Shown piece by piece: positions 50,061 through 58,649 of a stretch of DNA of 64,000 bases (positions are counted from its first letter, which is position 1; every line of letters begins with the position of its first letter). Source of the stretch: Pseudarthrobacter sp. NIBRBAC000502770 (lineage in GTDB: Bacteria > Actinomycetota > Actinomycetes > Actinomycetales > Micrococcaceae); NCBI RefSeq assembly GCF_006517815.1, contig NZ_CP041198.1, positions 682,001-746,000 of the forward strand, given 5' to 3'. Position numbers and translations under genes: made by a program. The notes under the pieces are model-generated. The model was given only the letters and a program-made list of their open reading frames with translations, made no database searches and was not told the origin of the DNA.

Positions 50061-51092
50061 TCATGATCCCAGCAGCGAGGCTGCCAGCCTGTCCAGGTCG
50101 GCTGCCGCACCGGCGTGCTGCCGGTTGGCTTCCGCCACCCGCACCACTTCGCCGATGACCAGTACGGCCGGGTTGCTGCAGCCGGCCGCGGCCGAGGTGA
50201 TGGTGCCGAGGTCTGCGATGGTGGTGCGCTGGCCCGGCCGGTACCCGCGTTCCACCACGGCCATGGGCATGTCCGGGCGCATGCCGGCGCGGCGCAGCCC
50301 TGCCGCAAGCTGGTGGAGGGTGCCAATGCCCATCAGCACCACGATGGTGCCGCCCAGCCCGGCAAGGTGGTGGTGCTCCTCTTCGGTAAGCGGTGCATGC
50401 CCGGAAACCACAGTGAAAATGTGGCTGACTTCCCGGTGGGTGACCGGGATGCCGGCCGCGGCCGGGACGGAGATGGCGCTGGTAACGCCGGACACCACGT
50501 GCACTTTGACGCCGGCGGCCACGCACGCGGCAACTTCCTCTCCGCCCCGGCCGAAGACGTACGGGTCCCCGCCCTTGAGGCGCACCACGTTGTTGCCGGC
50601 CAGGGCGCTTTCGACCATCAGTTTTTCGATGTCCGACTGGCTGACTTTGTGGTGCCCGGGCTTCTTTCCGACGTCCACGAGTTCGCCGGAGGTCAGCAGC
50701 GGCAGTTCCTGGTACGGGGCCAGCCGGTCGTAGAAGACGACGTCGGCATCGCGGAGTGCCTTGACCGCAGCCACGGTGAGCAGGTCACCGGTGCCGGGGC
50801 CGCCGCCCACCAGGGTGACGTGGCCGGCCGGGCCGGCGGCGGGCTCGGCAGCGACCGGGATGCCGGCGTGCCGGCAGCGGTCCAGGAAGGCGTCCCAGCC
50901 GTGCTGTCCGTCCTCGACGGCGGCGACCAGGAACAGCCGCTCCGGCACGTGGAGGAGCCGCGCCTCGGCGGGGCTTCCAAGACGGTGGACGACGGCGCCC
51001 GCGGCTTCGTACCGGCGTACCGCCTGCCGCGCGGCATCAGGGGCGCCGGCCACCAGGACGGTCCGGCCGGTGAGGTCGATACTGAGCTGCAT
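50061..51092 (-). CDS. cobA: Uroporphyrinogen-III C-methyltransferase with degenerate CysG-like N-terminus
   Basis: 343 residues. The C-terminal 250 residues are a full SUMT: VTLVGGGPGTGDLLTVAAVKAL, FYDRLAP, VVRLKGGDPYVFGRGGEE, VSGVTSAISVPAAAGIPVTHR and VVLMGIGTL. It methylates uroporphyrinogen III to precorrin-2, the siroheme and B12 precursor. The first 90 residues look like a shrunken precorrin-2 dehydrogenase domain (RTVLVAGAPDAARQAVRRYEAAG) lacking a canonical GxGxxA loop and most of the dimerisation part, so oxidation and ferrochelation probably need other enzymes. Two bases separate it from nirB, so the genes are co-transcribed. Confidence 0.93.
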   Translation of the reverse strand: MQLSIDLTGRTVLVAGAPDAARQAVRRYEAAGAVVHRLGSPAEARLLHVPERLFLVAAVEDGQHGWDAFLDRCRHAGIPVAAEPAAGPAGHVTLVGGGPGTGDLLTVAAVKALRDADVVFYDRLAPYQELPLLTSGELVDVGKKPGHHKVSQSDIEKLMVESALAGNNVVRLKGGDPYVFGRGGEEVAACVAAGVKVHVVSGVTSAISVPAAAGIPVTHREVSHIFTVVSGHAPLTEEEHHHLAGLGGTIVVLMGIGTLHQLAAGLRRAGMRPDMPMAVVERGYRPGQRTTIADLGTITSAAAGCSNPAVLVIGEVVRVAEANRQHAGAAADLDRLAASLLGS

Positions 51093-51094
51093 GG

Positions 51095-53737
51095 TTATGC
51101 CTCGTTTCCAGGGGTGTCCGTGGTGGCGGAGCGGACCGGGATGGAAGCACCGATCAGGACCTTGCCTTTTTCCTCCGGGGTGGCGGGGCGCATCTGGCCG
51201 CGCTCATCCGGGACGAAGGTGATGGAGTCGTCCTTTTGGTCGGGTGCGTTGACGAAGGAACGGAACCGGCGCAGGCGTTCGGGGTCCTTGAGGGTGTCGG
51301 CCCATTCATCCACGTACGTGTCCACGTGCTTGGCCATCGCGGCTTCCAGGTCCTCGGCGATGCCCAGGGTGTCCTTCACCACCACGTCCTCGACGTGCTT
51401 GATGCCGCCGTCGAGCTCTTCCTGCCAGCGGGCCGTGCGCTGCAGGCGGTCGGCCGTGCGGATGTAGTACATGAAGTAGCGGTCGATGTACTTGATCAGG
51501 GTTTCGTCGTCCAGGTCCTTGGCCAGCAGCTGGGCGTGGGCGGGGGTGGCCCCGCCGTTGCCGCCGACGTAGAGGTTCCAGCCGTCGGCGGTGGCGATGA
51601 CGCCCACGTCCTTGCCGCGGGCCTCGGCGCATTCGCGGGCGCAGCCGGAGACGCCCATCTTGAGCTTGTGCGGGCTCCGCAGGCCGCGGTAGCGCAGCTC
51701 CAGCTGGATGGCCATGGCCACCGAGTCCTGGACACCGAACCGGCACCAGGTGGAGCCGACGCAGGACTTCACGGTGCGCAGGCTCTTGCCGTAGGCCTGG
51801 CCGGATTCAAAACCGGCGTCCACCAGTTCCTTCCAGATCTCCGGGAGCTGTTCCAGCCGGGCGCCGAACATGTCGATCCGCTGGCCGCCGGTGATCTTGG
51901 TGTACAGGTTGTATTTTTCGGCGACGGCGGCGATGACGCCGAGCTTCTTCGGAGTGATCTCGCCGCCCGCGATGCGGGGGACCACCGAGTAGGTGCCGTC
52001 CTTCTGCATGTTGGCCAGGGCGCGGTCGTTGGTGTCCTGCAGCGTGCCGCGGCCGGCGTCCAGGACGTAGGCGCTGTTCTGGCTGGCCAGGATGTTGGCG
52101 ATGGTGGGCTTGCAGATGTCGCAGCCCGCGCCGGTGCCGTACTTGGCCATGATCTCCTCGAAGGAGGTCAGCTCCAGGACGCGGATGGCATCGAACAGCT
52201 CCTGCCGGGACAGTTCAATGTGCTCGCACAGGGCCTTGGAGACCTCGACGCCGGACTTGGTCAGCTCGGTTTCCAGCAGCTTCTTCAGCATCGGCACACA
52301 GGAGCCGCACTGGGTGCCGGCGCGGGTGCAGCCCTTCAGCTCACCGAGTTCCTGGACGGGGGCATTGCCCTCGCAGGCGCCGCAGCCGTTGATGGCGTCG
52401 CGGATCGTCCCCGCGGTGACGTTGTTGCAGGAGCACAGGGTGGCGTCGTCGGGAAGCTCGGTTTCGGGAGCCTCGCCGCCGCCCGCCGCGGAGAGGAAGG
52501 CGCCGGGCTCGGCCGGAAGTTCGCGGCCCAGGAGCGGGCGCAGGCTCATGTACGGCGAGGCGTCGCCGACGAAGATGCCCCCCAGGAGGGTTTTGGCGTC
52601 ATCGGTGGTGACGATCTTCTGGTAGACCCCGCGGGCGGGGTCGGCGTAGACGATTTCCAGGGCGCGTTCGGTCCGGGCGAAGGCGTCGCCGAAGCTGGCA
52701 ACGTCCACGCCGGAGAGCTTGAGTTTGGTGGCGGTGTCGAAGCCGGGGAACGTGGCGTCGCCGCCGTGGAGCCGGTCGGCCACGATCTCGGCCATGGTGT
52801 TCGCGGGGGCCACCAGGCCAAGGCACATGCCGCCGAAGTTGGCCACCTCGCCTATGGCCCAGATGCCCGGTACTTCGGTGGCGCAGAAATCGTTGATGAC
52901 CACCCCGCCGCGGGGGCCCAGGCTGAAGAGCTGGTCTTCGCCCTCAGCGGCGCGGAAGAGTTCGTCGCGGGGTTTGACGCCGACGGCGACAATCACCAGG
53001 TCTGCCGGGATGACGCGCTCGTCAGCCATCAGGACTCCGGTGACCTGGCCGTCGTCGTCCGTCAGAATTTCGGACGGGAACACGCCGCCGTGGACTTCGA
53101 AGCCCTTGGCCGCGATGAGCCGGCCCAGGGCCTGGCCGGCGCCCTCGTCCAGCTGCGTGTTCATGAGCCAGGGCGCACCGTTGATGACCACGGGGGTGGC
53201 GCCGAGCTGCTCGGTGCCGGCGGCCGACTCGAGGCCCAGGAGCCCGCCGCCGATGGTCACCGCGTTGATCTTGCGGCCGAGTTTTGCCGTCAGTTCGGCA
53301 ATGGCCTTGTTGATGGCCCACACGTCCTCGAGCGTCCGGTACACGTGGGCGTGCTCACCGCCGGGGATGGGCAGGCGCACAGCGTCCGAGCCCGTGGCCA
53401 CCACCAGTTCGTCATATTCGTACGTGTTGCCGGCGGCCGTCTCCACGGTCCTGGCGTCGGTGTTGACCTTCACGACGCGCTCGCCGGTCTTCAGGGCCAA
53501 TGACCCGTGGTCCCACATGGAAGCGGTACCCAGGGTCAGGTCCACGCCGGCATCGGTGAGGGCCTTGGAAAGTGCCACCCGGTCGTAGGGGAGGTGCGCT
53601 TCCTCGGTGAGGACCGTGACATGCCAGCCGTCGAGGCCGCGGGCATGCATGGCGTCCGCAAAACGGTGGGCCGCGGGGCCGCCGCCGGCGACGACGATGC
53701 GGCGCGGTGTCTCTGTGCTTGAAGTCTGTTCGGTCAC
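51095..53737 (-). CDS. nirB: Assimilatory nitrite reductase [NAD(P)H] large subunit
   Basis: 880 residues. Reduces nitrite to ammonium in the cytoplasm. Domains in order: FAD/NAD module (IVVAGGGPAAHRFADAM, GVFPSEI, GIWAIGEVANFGG), BFD-like [2Fe-2S] domain (LCSCNNVTAGT about 434, GCGACEG, GCTRAGTQCGSCVP), and a nitrite/sulfite reductase half. The siroheme-4Fe4S cysteines are CVGSTWC (about 659) and GCARECAEA (about 697). GTG start with AAAGG upstream. First gene of nirB-cobA-nnaR; cobA supplies siroheme precursor. nirD is divergent rather than downstream. A GlnR-type operator precedes the promoter. Confidence 0.97.
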   Translation of the reverse strand: MTEQTSSTETPRRIVVAGGGPAAHRFADAMHARGLDGWHVTVLTEEAHLPYDRVALSKALTDAGVDLTLGTASMWDHGSLALKTGERVVKVNTDARTVETAAGNTYEYDELVVATGSDAVRLPIPGGEHAHVYRTLEDVWAINKAIAELTAKLGRKINAVTIGGGLLGLESAAGTEQLGATPVVINGAPWLMNTQLDEGAGQALGRLIAAKGFEVHGGVFPSEILTDDDGQVTGVLMADERVIPADLVIVAVGVKPRDELFRAAEGEDQLFSLGPRGGVVINDFCATEVPGIWAIGEVANFGGMCLGLVAPANTMAEIVADRLHGGDATFPGFDTATKLKLSGVDVASFGDAFARTERALEIVYADPARGVYQKIVTTDDAKTLLGGIFVGDASPYMSLRPLLGRELPAEPGAFLSAAGGGEAPETELPDDATLCSCNNVTAGTIRDAINGCGACEGNAPVQELGELKGCTRAGTQCGSCVPMLKKLLETELTKSGVEVSKALCEHIELSRQELFDAIRVLELTSFEEIMAKYGTGAGCDICKPTIANILASQNSAYVLDAGRGTLQDTNDRALANMQKDGTYSVVPRIAGGEITPKKLGVIAAVAEKYNLYTKITGGQRIDMFGARLEQLPEIWKELVDAGFESGQAYGKSLRTVKSCVGSTWCRFGVQDSVAMAIQLELRYRGLRSPHKLKMGVSGCARECAEARGKDVGVIATADGWNLYVGGNGGATPAHAQLLAKDLDDETLIKYIDRYFMYYIRTADRLQRTARWQEELDGGIKHVEDVVVKDTLGIAEDLEAAMAKHVDTYVDEWADTLKDPERLRRFRSFVNAPDQKDDSITFVPDERGQMRPATPEEKGKVLIGASIPVRSATTDTPGNEA

Positions 53738-53787
53738 TGTGGGCCTTTCGCATGGGCCGCAGACGGTGCTCTGCAGCTTGTGCCTCC

Positions 53788-53793
53788 AGCCTA
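53788..53793 (-). promoter_or_regulatory. -10 box of the nirB promoter
   Basis: TAGGCT on the minus strand, 50 bases before the nirB GTG, leaving a short leader with its AAAGG ribosome-binding site. The GlnR-like operator begins ten bases upstream and covers the -35 region. Confidence 0.5.
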
Positions 53794-53803
53794 GGAAGGG
53801 GCA

Positions 53804-53841
53804 GTTTCGCCTCAGTTTCCCAATTGTTTCGTCAACTTAAC
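53804..53841 (-). promoter_or_regulatory. GlnR-type operator upstream of nirB
   Basis: Read on the minus strand: GTTAA, six bases, GAAAC, six bases, GAAAC, six bases, GAAAC; each half-site starts exactly 11 bp after the last. This is the phasing and sequence of actinobacterial GlnR boxes (GTnAC-n6-GAAAC repeated). It lies in the 259-base gap between divergent nirB and nirD. Confidence 0.65.
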
Positions 53842-53996
53842 TTCTGCATCACGAACGCATTTCCGCCCGCGTTAGGTCTCTTTTACGCGCCGGACACATT
53901 CACCGCACCCCTTTGAAACACCCGGACCATAGCGTGGGACACGGCCGCAAAAGCTGCCAATGCAAGGGACAACAGGCACAGGGAAAGGAGCCGGAC

Positions 53997-54377
53997 ATGA
54001 CGGCAACACTTGAACTTGGGGCGCTCGCCGCCGAATCAGACACCGCCGGGTTCGGGACCGGCTGGCACCGTGTCTGCATGGTGGATGACCTCGAACCGGC
54101 ATGGGGTGAGGCAGCGCTGGTGGCAGGCCGCCAGGTGGCGCTCTTCCGCACCGGCCCCAGCGAAGTCTTCGCCGTGGCGCACCAGGACCCGGCCACGGGA
54201 GCCCACGTCATGGCCCGCGGCATCCTCGGTTCCAAGGGGAACCGCCCCACCATCTCCTCACCGTTGCACAAGGAGGTCTATGACCTCGAAACCGGTGAAT
54301 GCTTCACCGCCCCGGGCCTGCGGCTGGCAGCCTTCGGCACCCGCGTCAGGGACGGCGTCGTCGAGGTGCAGCTCTGA
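53997..54377 (+). CDS. nirD: Nitrite reductase small subunit NirD
   Basis: 126 residues. Rieske-fold small subunit of assimilatory nitrite reductase. Like other NirD proteins it lacks the Cys/His ligands of a Rieske cluster. Recognisable are WHRVCMVDDLEPAWGEAALVAGRQVALFR, VFAVAHQDPATGAHVMARGILG and SSPLHKEVYDLETGECF. ATG 53997 has GAAAGGAG at ideal spacing. It diverges from nirB instead of following it, which is unusual. A -10-like TAGCGT at 53930-53935 would give a 55-base leader. Confidence 0.93.
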   Translation: MTATLELGALAAESDTAGFGTGWHRVCMVDDLEPAWGEAALVAGRQVALFRTGPSEVFAVAHQDPATGAHVMARGILGSKGNRPTISSPLHKEVYDLETGECFTAPGLRLAAFGTRVRDGVVEVQL

Positions 54378-54403
54378 CGCCGGGGGACCCATAGAAACAA
54401 AAG

Positions 54404-54440
54404 AGCAGGTGCCGGGCGTGCAGGAAGCCCGGCACCCTCT
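54404..54440. terminator. Bidirectional terminator between nirD and the phosphosugar mutase gene
   Basis: Ten-base perfect stem GGTGCCGGGC / GCCCGGCACC flanked by AGAG/CTCT pairs, between converging genes. Confidence 0.65.
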
Positions 54441-54455
54441 GGTGGCTGGGGCCGG

Positions 54456-56204
54456 CTACAGGCCCAGTGCCTCGCTGACGTCGTGGCGGACCTCATCCAG
54501 CGACGCGCGTGCCGCCTGGCGTGCCGCCGGGAGCTCCGCCGCGGAACCCACCTGGTGGATGACCTCCAGGTAGCACTTGAGCTTCGGTTCGGTGCCGCTG
54601 GGCCGGATGATCACGCGGGTCAGGTTCCGGGTGATGTAGAGCAGGCCCTCGGTGGGCGGCAGCTGCGCGCTGCCTTCGGCCAGGTCCGTGAAGACCTCCA
54701 CGGCCGACTGCCCGAACGACTCCGGCGGGGAAACCCGCAGGCGGTTCATCATGGCGTCCAGCAGTCCCAGGTCGGCGACCCTGATGCTGAGCTGGTCGCT
54801 GGCGTGCAGGCCGTGCTGGAGGTACAGCTCGTCCAGGGTGTCGAAGACCGTCTTGCCTGCGGCTTTGGCGGTGGCTGCGAGTTCGGCAATCAGGACTGCG
54901 GCGGAAATGCCGTCCTTGTCCTTGACCTGCTCCGGCGCCACACAGTAGCCCAGCGCCTCCTCATAGCCGTAGACCAGCCCGGGGACCCGGGAAATCCACT
55001 TGAATCCGGTCAAAGTCTCCTCGTGGGCCAGCCCGGCCGCCGCGGCGATCCGTGCCAGCAGGCGCGAGGAAACAATCGAATTGGCGAACACGCCGCGGCC
55101 GTCCGTCTCCACTGCGGTGTCACCGTCGGCGAGCCGGGCCACCATGTGGGCGCCCAGCAGGGAGCCTACTTCGTCGCCCCGGAGCATGCGCCACGCCCCG
55201 GTATCGGGGTCCTTTGCCGCCACGGCAGCCCGGTCCGCGTCGGGGTCGTTGGCGATGACGAGGTCGGCGTCCAGCCGTTCCGCTGCTTCCAGGGCAAGGT
55301 CCAGTGCTCCGGGTTCCTCCGGGTTGGGGAAGCTGACCGTGGGGAAATCGGGGTCCGGGTCGGCCTGTTCGGCCACCACGGTGACGTCCGTGAAACCTGC
55401 CGCCTTCAGGACTTCCTGCGCTGTTCCGCCGCCCACGCCGTGAAGCGGTGTCAGGACAATCCGGAGGTCCCGTGCCGGAAAGCGGCCGGGCATGGCGAGT
55501 GCCGCCGTCGACCGCTGGTAGTTGGCGGCGAGCGAACTGTCCAGGACAGTCCAGCCATCTGCTGCCAGCGCGATGGAGTCCAGGGTCCCCACGGCGCTGA
55601 TGCGCGCGGCGATTTCGGCGTCGTACGGTGCCACGATCTGGGCGCCGTCGCCATCTGCCGGCACGGCGTGCCGCCCCAAGTACACCTTGTACCCGTTGTC
55701 CTGCGGAGGATTGTGGCTGGCCGTGACCATGACGCCGCCGTCGCAGTCCAGGGCGCGGACGGCATAGGCCAGCAGGGGAGTGGGGAGGGCTGCCGGCAGC
55801 ATGAACGTCTCGACGCCGGCAGCGGTGAAGATCGCGGCGGTTTCGACCGCAAAGATGTCCGAGTTGTGGCGGGCGTCATAGCCGACGACGGCGCGCGGCC
55901 GGGTGCCCGCGGCAGCCTTGGCTACCGCGTCCACCAGGAACGCCGCGAGTCCGGCAGCTGCGCGGCGGACCACCACCCGGTTCATCCGGTTCGGCCCGGG
56001 GCCCAGCGCGGCCCGCAGTCCCGCGGTGCCGAACTGCAGTGTGCCGCGGAAGCTGTCTTCCAGTTCCTGCCGGGCCGCCGGGTCGCCGTCCTCCGCAAGG
56101 CGGACCAGCTCGAGGAGCGATGCCTTCGTTGCGGGGTCCGGGTCCTGGGCAGCCCATTCGCGGGCTTCGGCGAGCAGGCGAAGTTCGGCATCGGAAGACG
56201 TCAT
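54456..56204 (-). CDS. Phosphohexomutase (phosphoglucomutase/phosphomannomutase, PmmB type)
   Basis: 582 residues. Alpha-D-phosphohexomutase family. The phosphoserine loop is MVTASHNPPQDNGYKVY, the metal loop NDPDADR, the sugar-specificity loop ETLTGFKWISRVPG with EEALGYCV, and the C-terminal phosphate-binding loop RPSGTEPKLKCYLE. The N-terminal FGTAGLRAALGPGPNRMN is typical of the bacterial PGM2-like (PmmB) branch. Interconverts hexose-1- and hexose-6-phosphates; related enzymes also act on pentose phosphates, which fits its neighbour, purine nucleoside phosphorylase. Start ATG 56204 lies seven bases after a TAGCGT box; ATG 56210 is also possible. Confidence 0.93.
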   Translation of the reverse strand: MTSSDAELRLLAEAREWAAQDPDPATKASLLELVRLAEDGDPAARQELEDSFRGTLQFGTAGLRAALGPGPNRMNRVVVRRAAAGLAAFLVDAVAKAAAGTRPRAVVGYDARHNSDIFAVETAAIFTAAGVETFMLPAALPTPLLAYAVRALDCDGGVMVTASHNPPQDNGYKVYLGRHAVPADGDGAQIVAPYDAEIAARISAVGTLDSIALAADGWTVLDSSLAANYQRSTAALAMPGRFPARDLRIVLTPLHGVGGGTAQEVLKAAGFTDVTVVAEQADPDPDFPTVSFPNPEEPGALDLALEAAERLDADLVIANDPDADRAAVAAKDPDTGAWRMLRGDEVGSLLGAHMVARLADGDTAVETDGRGVFANSIVSSRLLARIAAAAGLAHEETLTGFKWISRVPGLVYGYEEALGYCVAPEQVKDKDGISAAVLIAELAATAKAAGKTVFDTLDELYLQHGLHASDQLSIRVADLGLLDAMMNRLRVSPPESFGQSAVEVFTDLAEGSAQLPPTEGLLYITRNLTRVIIRPSGTEPKLKCYLEVIHQVGSAAELPAARQAARASLDEVRHDVSEALGL

Positions 56205-56211
56205 GGGCATA

Positions 56212-56217
56212 ACGCTA
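56212..56217 (-). promoter_or_regulatory. -10 box for the phosphohexomutase gene (near-leaderless)
   Basis: TAGCGT on the minus strand, seven bases before ATG 56204. Confidence 0.35.
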
Positions 56218-56261
56218 TCGTCATTGCCCGCCCACGTGGCGCACCCCGGGCGGCTGGCCCG

Positions 56262-57080
56262 CTAGAGCCGGGCGATGATGCCGGCCAGCAGCCTGGAAAT
56301 GCGCGGGCCCGCCGCCTGGCCGGACTCGATGACTTCCTGGTGGCTGAGCGGCTGGGGGCTGATGCCTGCCGCAAGGTTGGTGACCAGTGAAATGCCGAAC
56401 ACTTCCATGCCGGCATGACGCCCCGCGATGGCCTCCAGCGCCGTCGACATCCCGATCAGGTCCGCGCCGATCCGCTTGGCGTACTGCACCTCGGCAGGGG
56501 TTTCGTAGTGGGGGCCGGGGAACTGTGCGTAGACGCCCTCGTCCAGGGTGGGGTCCACTTCCCGGGCCAGCCCGCGGATCCTGGGCGAATAGAGGTCTGT
56601 CAGGTCCACGAAGGTGGCGCCTTCCAGCGGTGAGGCGGCGGTGAGGTTGATGTGGTCCCGGATCAGGACCGGCGTGCCGGGGGTCCAGTCCTCGTTGAGG
56701 CCGCCGCAGCCGTTGGTCAGGACCAGGGTGTTGCACCCGGCGGCGGCTGCGGTGCGGATACCGTGCACCACGGCGCGGACGCCCTTGCCCTCGTAGTAGT
56801 GCGTGCGGGCGCCCAGGACCAGTGCCCGTTTTCCTTCCTTGGTCAGGATGGAACGGATGGTGCCCACATGGCCCTCCACGGCCGGGGCGTGGAAGCCGGG
56901 GACTTCCTCTGCTGACAGGGTGGCGGTTGTCTCGCCGATCAGGTCGGCGGCTTCGCCCCACCCGGAGCCAAGGACCAGGGCGGTGTCGTGGCGGTCCACG
57001 CCCGTTTCTTCCGCGATGTAGTCCGCGGCGGCGCGGGCGGCGGCGAACGGGTCGGTGTTCAGGAAGTCTGTTGTACTCAC
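56262..57080 (-). CDS. Purine-nucleoside phosphorylase
   Basis: 272 residues, trimeric PNP family. Cleaves purine (deoxy)nucleosides with phosphate into base and (deoxy)ribose-1-phosphate. Motifs are VLGSGWGEAADLI (phosphate), GHVGTIRSIL, GARTHYYEGKGVRAVVHGIR, LTNGCGGLNEDWTPGTPVLIRDHIN, FPGPHYETPAEVQYAK and IGADLIGMSTALEAIAGRHAGMEVFGISLVTN, including the base-binding Glu and Asn. The product feeds the adjacent phosphohexomutase. GTG 57080 lies six bases after a TAACTT box. In mycobacteria the same trio (lpdA, deoD, pmmB) is clustered. Confidence 0.95.
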   Translation of the reverse strand: MSTTDFLNTDPFAAARAAADYIAEETGVDRHDTALVLGSGWGEAADLIGETTATLSAEEVPGFHAPAVEGHVGTIRSILTKEGKRALVLGARTHYYEGKGVRAVVHGIRTAAAAGCNTLVLTNGCGGLNEDWTPGTPVLIRDHINLTAASPLEGATFVDLTDLYSPRIRGLAREVDPTLDEGVYAQFPGPHYETPAEVQYAKRIGADLIGMSTALEAIAGRHAGMEVFGISLVTNLAAGISPQPLSHQEVIESGQAAGPRISRLLAGIIARL

Positions 57081-57086
57081 CAGTAC

Positions 57087-57092
57087 AAGTTA
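57087..57092 (-). promoter_or_regulatory. -10 box for purine-nucleoside phosphorylase (leaderless)
   Basis: TAACTT on the minus strand, six bases before GTG 57080. Confidence 0.4.
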
Positions 57093-57178
57093 TCCTGCCG
57101 CCCCTGTTGCCCCGGTCACGGCAGGCCCGGAAAGCACCTTGATTTCTTGGTGGTCGGGCCGTCAATGGGAGAGAATGG

Positions 57179-58600
57179 ATGACTGTGACTACGCATCCAG
57201 ATTTCAGTTCCCCCCGGATCGCAATCCTGGGAGGTGGTCCCGGCGGATACGAAGCTGCCATGGTGGCCGCCTCGCTGGGGGCAACGGTCACCGTGATCGA
57301 GCGTGCCGGGCTCGGCGGATCCGCGGTGCTGACCGACGTAGTCCCCTCCAAGACCCTCATTGCCACGGCTGACCTGATGACCCGGGTTGCAGAGGCCGGC
57401 GAGCTGGGAGTGAAGTTCGACGTCGACGGCGGCGACTTCGTCCCGGTGATGCACGCCGACCTCAAGCACATCAACCACCGCCTCCTGAACCTCGCCCGCA
57501 ACCAGTCCCGGGATATCCGCGACGGCCTGGAGAAGCAGGGCGTGCGGATCATCGAAGGCTCAGGACGGCTCCTTGACAGCCACCGGATCGAGGTCCTGAC
57601 CGCTGACGGCTCCGAGACCGTCGAGGCCGACACCATCCTGCTGGCCGTCGGTGCGCACCCCCGCGAGCTGGAAACGGCACGTCCGGACGGTGAACGGATC
57701 CTGAACTGGACCCAGATTTACAACCTTGACGAGCTGCCCGAGGAGCTCATCGTGGTGGGGTCCGGCGTCACCGGCGCTGAATTCGCATCCGCTTACAACG
57801 GCCTGGGCTCCAAGGTCACGCTGGTTTCCAGCCGCGACCGCGTGCTGCCCGGCTCGGACGTCGACGCCGCCGTCGTCCTGGAGGAAGTCTTCGAACGCCG
57901 CGGTGTGCGGGTCCTGTCCCGCTCCCGTGCCCAAACCGTGGAACGCACGGACGACGGCGTGGTGGTCACCCTCTCCGACGGCACCAAGGTGACGGGCAGC
58001 CACTGCCTCCTGTGCCTTGGCTCCATCCCCAACACCGCGGGGATCGGCCTGGAGAAGGCGGGCGTGGCCGTCAGCGAAAGCGGCCACATTAAGGTCGACG
58101 GCGTCTCCCGCACCACGGCCCCGAACGTCTACGCCGCCGGTGACTGCACCGGGGTCCTGCCGCTCGCCTCGGTTGCTGCCATGCAGGGACGCATCGCGGT
58201 GGCACACTTCATGGGCGACGGCGTCACCCCGCTCAAGCTCCACCAGGTGGCCTCCAATATCTTCACGTCACCGGAAATCGCGAACGTGGGCGTCTCCGAG
58301 GCCGAGATCGAGTCCGGTAAGTACCAGGCCGACGTCATCAAGCTCTCCCTGCGCAGCAACGCCCGCGCCAAGATGCGCAACGCCAAGGACGGGTTCGTGA
58401 AGATCTTCGCGCGGAAGGGTTCGGGCACTGTCATTGGCGGCGTGGTGGTGGGCCCCAACGCCTCGGAGCTGATCTTCCCCATCTCCATTGCCGTCAAGCA
58501 GAAGCTGCACGTGGACGACGTCGCAAGTACGTTCACGGTGTACCCGTCGCTCACCGGATCCATCTCCGAGGCAGCCCGCCGCCTGCACGTCCACATGTAA
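57179..58600 (+). CDS. lpdA: NAD(P)H-quinone dehydrogenase, LpdA type
   Basis: 473 residues. Flavoprotein disulfide-reductase fold: FAD loop RIAILGGGPGGYEAAMVAA, NAD loop LIVVGSGVTGAEFASAYNGLG, FAD motif APNVYAAGDCTG and a dimerisation domain ending TVYPSLTGSISEAARRLHVHM. The redox-active CxxxxC is absent (GLGGSAVLTDVVPSKTL), as in mycobacterial LpdA (Rv3303c), which uses NAD(P)H to reduce quinones instead of disulfides. ATG 57179. Divergent from the phosphorylase gene. Confidence 0.9.
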   Translation: MTVTTHPDFSSPRIAILGGGPGGYEAAMVAASLGATVTVIERAGLGGSAVLTDVVPSKTLIATADLMTRVAEAGELGVKFDVDGGDFVPVMHADLKHINHRLLNLARNQSRDIRDGLEKQGVRIIEGSGRLLDSHRIEVLTADGSETVEADTILLAVGAHPRELETARPDGERILNWTQIYNLDELPEELIVVGSGVTGAEFASAYNGLGSKVTLVSSRDRVLPGSDVDAAVVLEEVFERRGVRVLSRSRAQTVERTDDGVVVTLSDGTKVTGSHCLLCLGSIPNTAGIGLEKAGVAVSESGHIKVDGVSRTTAPNVYAAGDCTGVLPLASVAAMQGRIAVAHFMGDGVTPLKLHQVASNIFTSPEIANVGVSEAEIESGKYQADVIKLSLRSNARAKMRNAKDGFVKIFARKGSGTVIGGVVVGPNASELIFPISIAVKQKLHVDDVASTFTVYPSLTGSISEAARRLHVHM

Positions 58601-58637
58601 GGGCCGAAGGGCCCGCATTCGGTGCGCGTTCCGTTGT

Positions 58638-58643
58638 TACACT
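58638..58643 (+). promoter_or_regulatory. -10 box for the Lgt-like operon (leaderless)
   Basis: TACACT, six bases, ATG 58650, in a 49-base gap after lpdA. It gives the Lgt-like/radical SAM operon its own promoter. Confidence 0.5.
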
Positions 58644-58649
58644 CTGCCC

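Noticed and set aside
57179..58600. LpdA lacking redox cysteines treated as a broken dihydrolipoamide dehydrogenase
   Set aside because: The LpdA (Rv3303c) subfamily naturally lacks the CxxxxC pair and acts as a quinone reductase.
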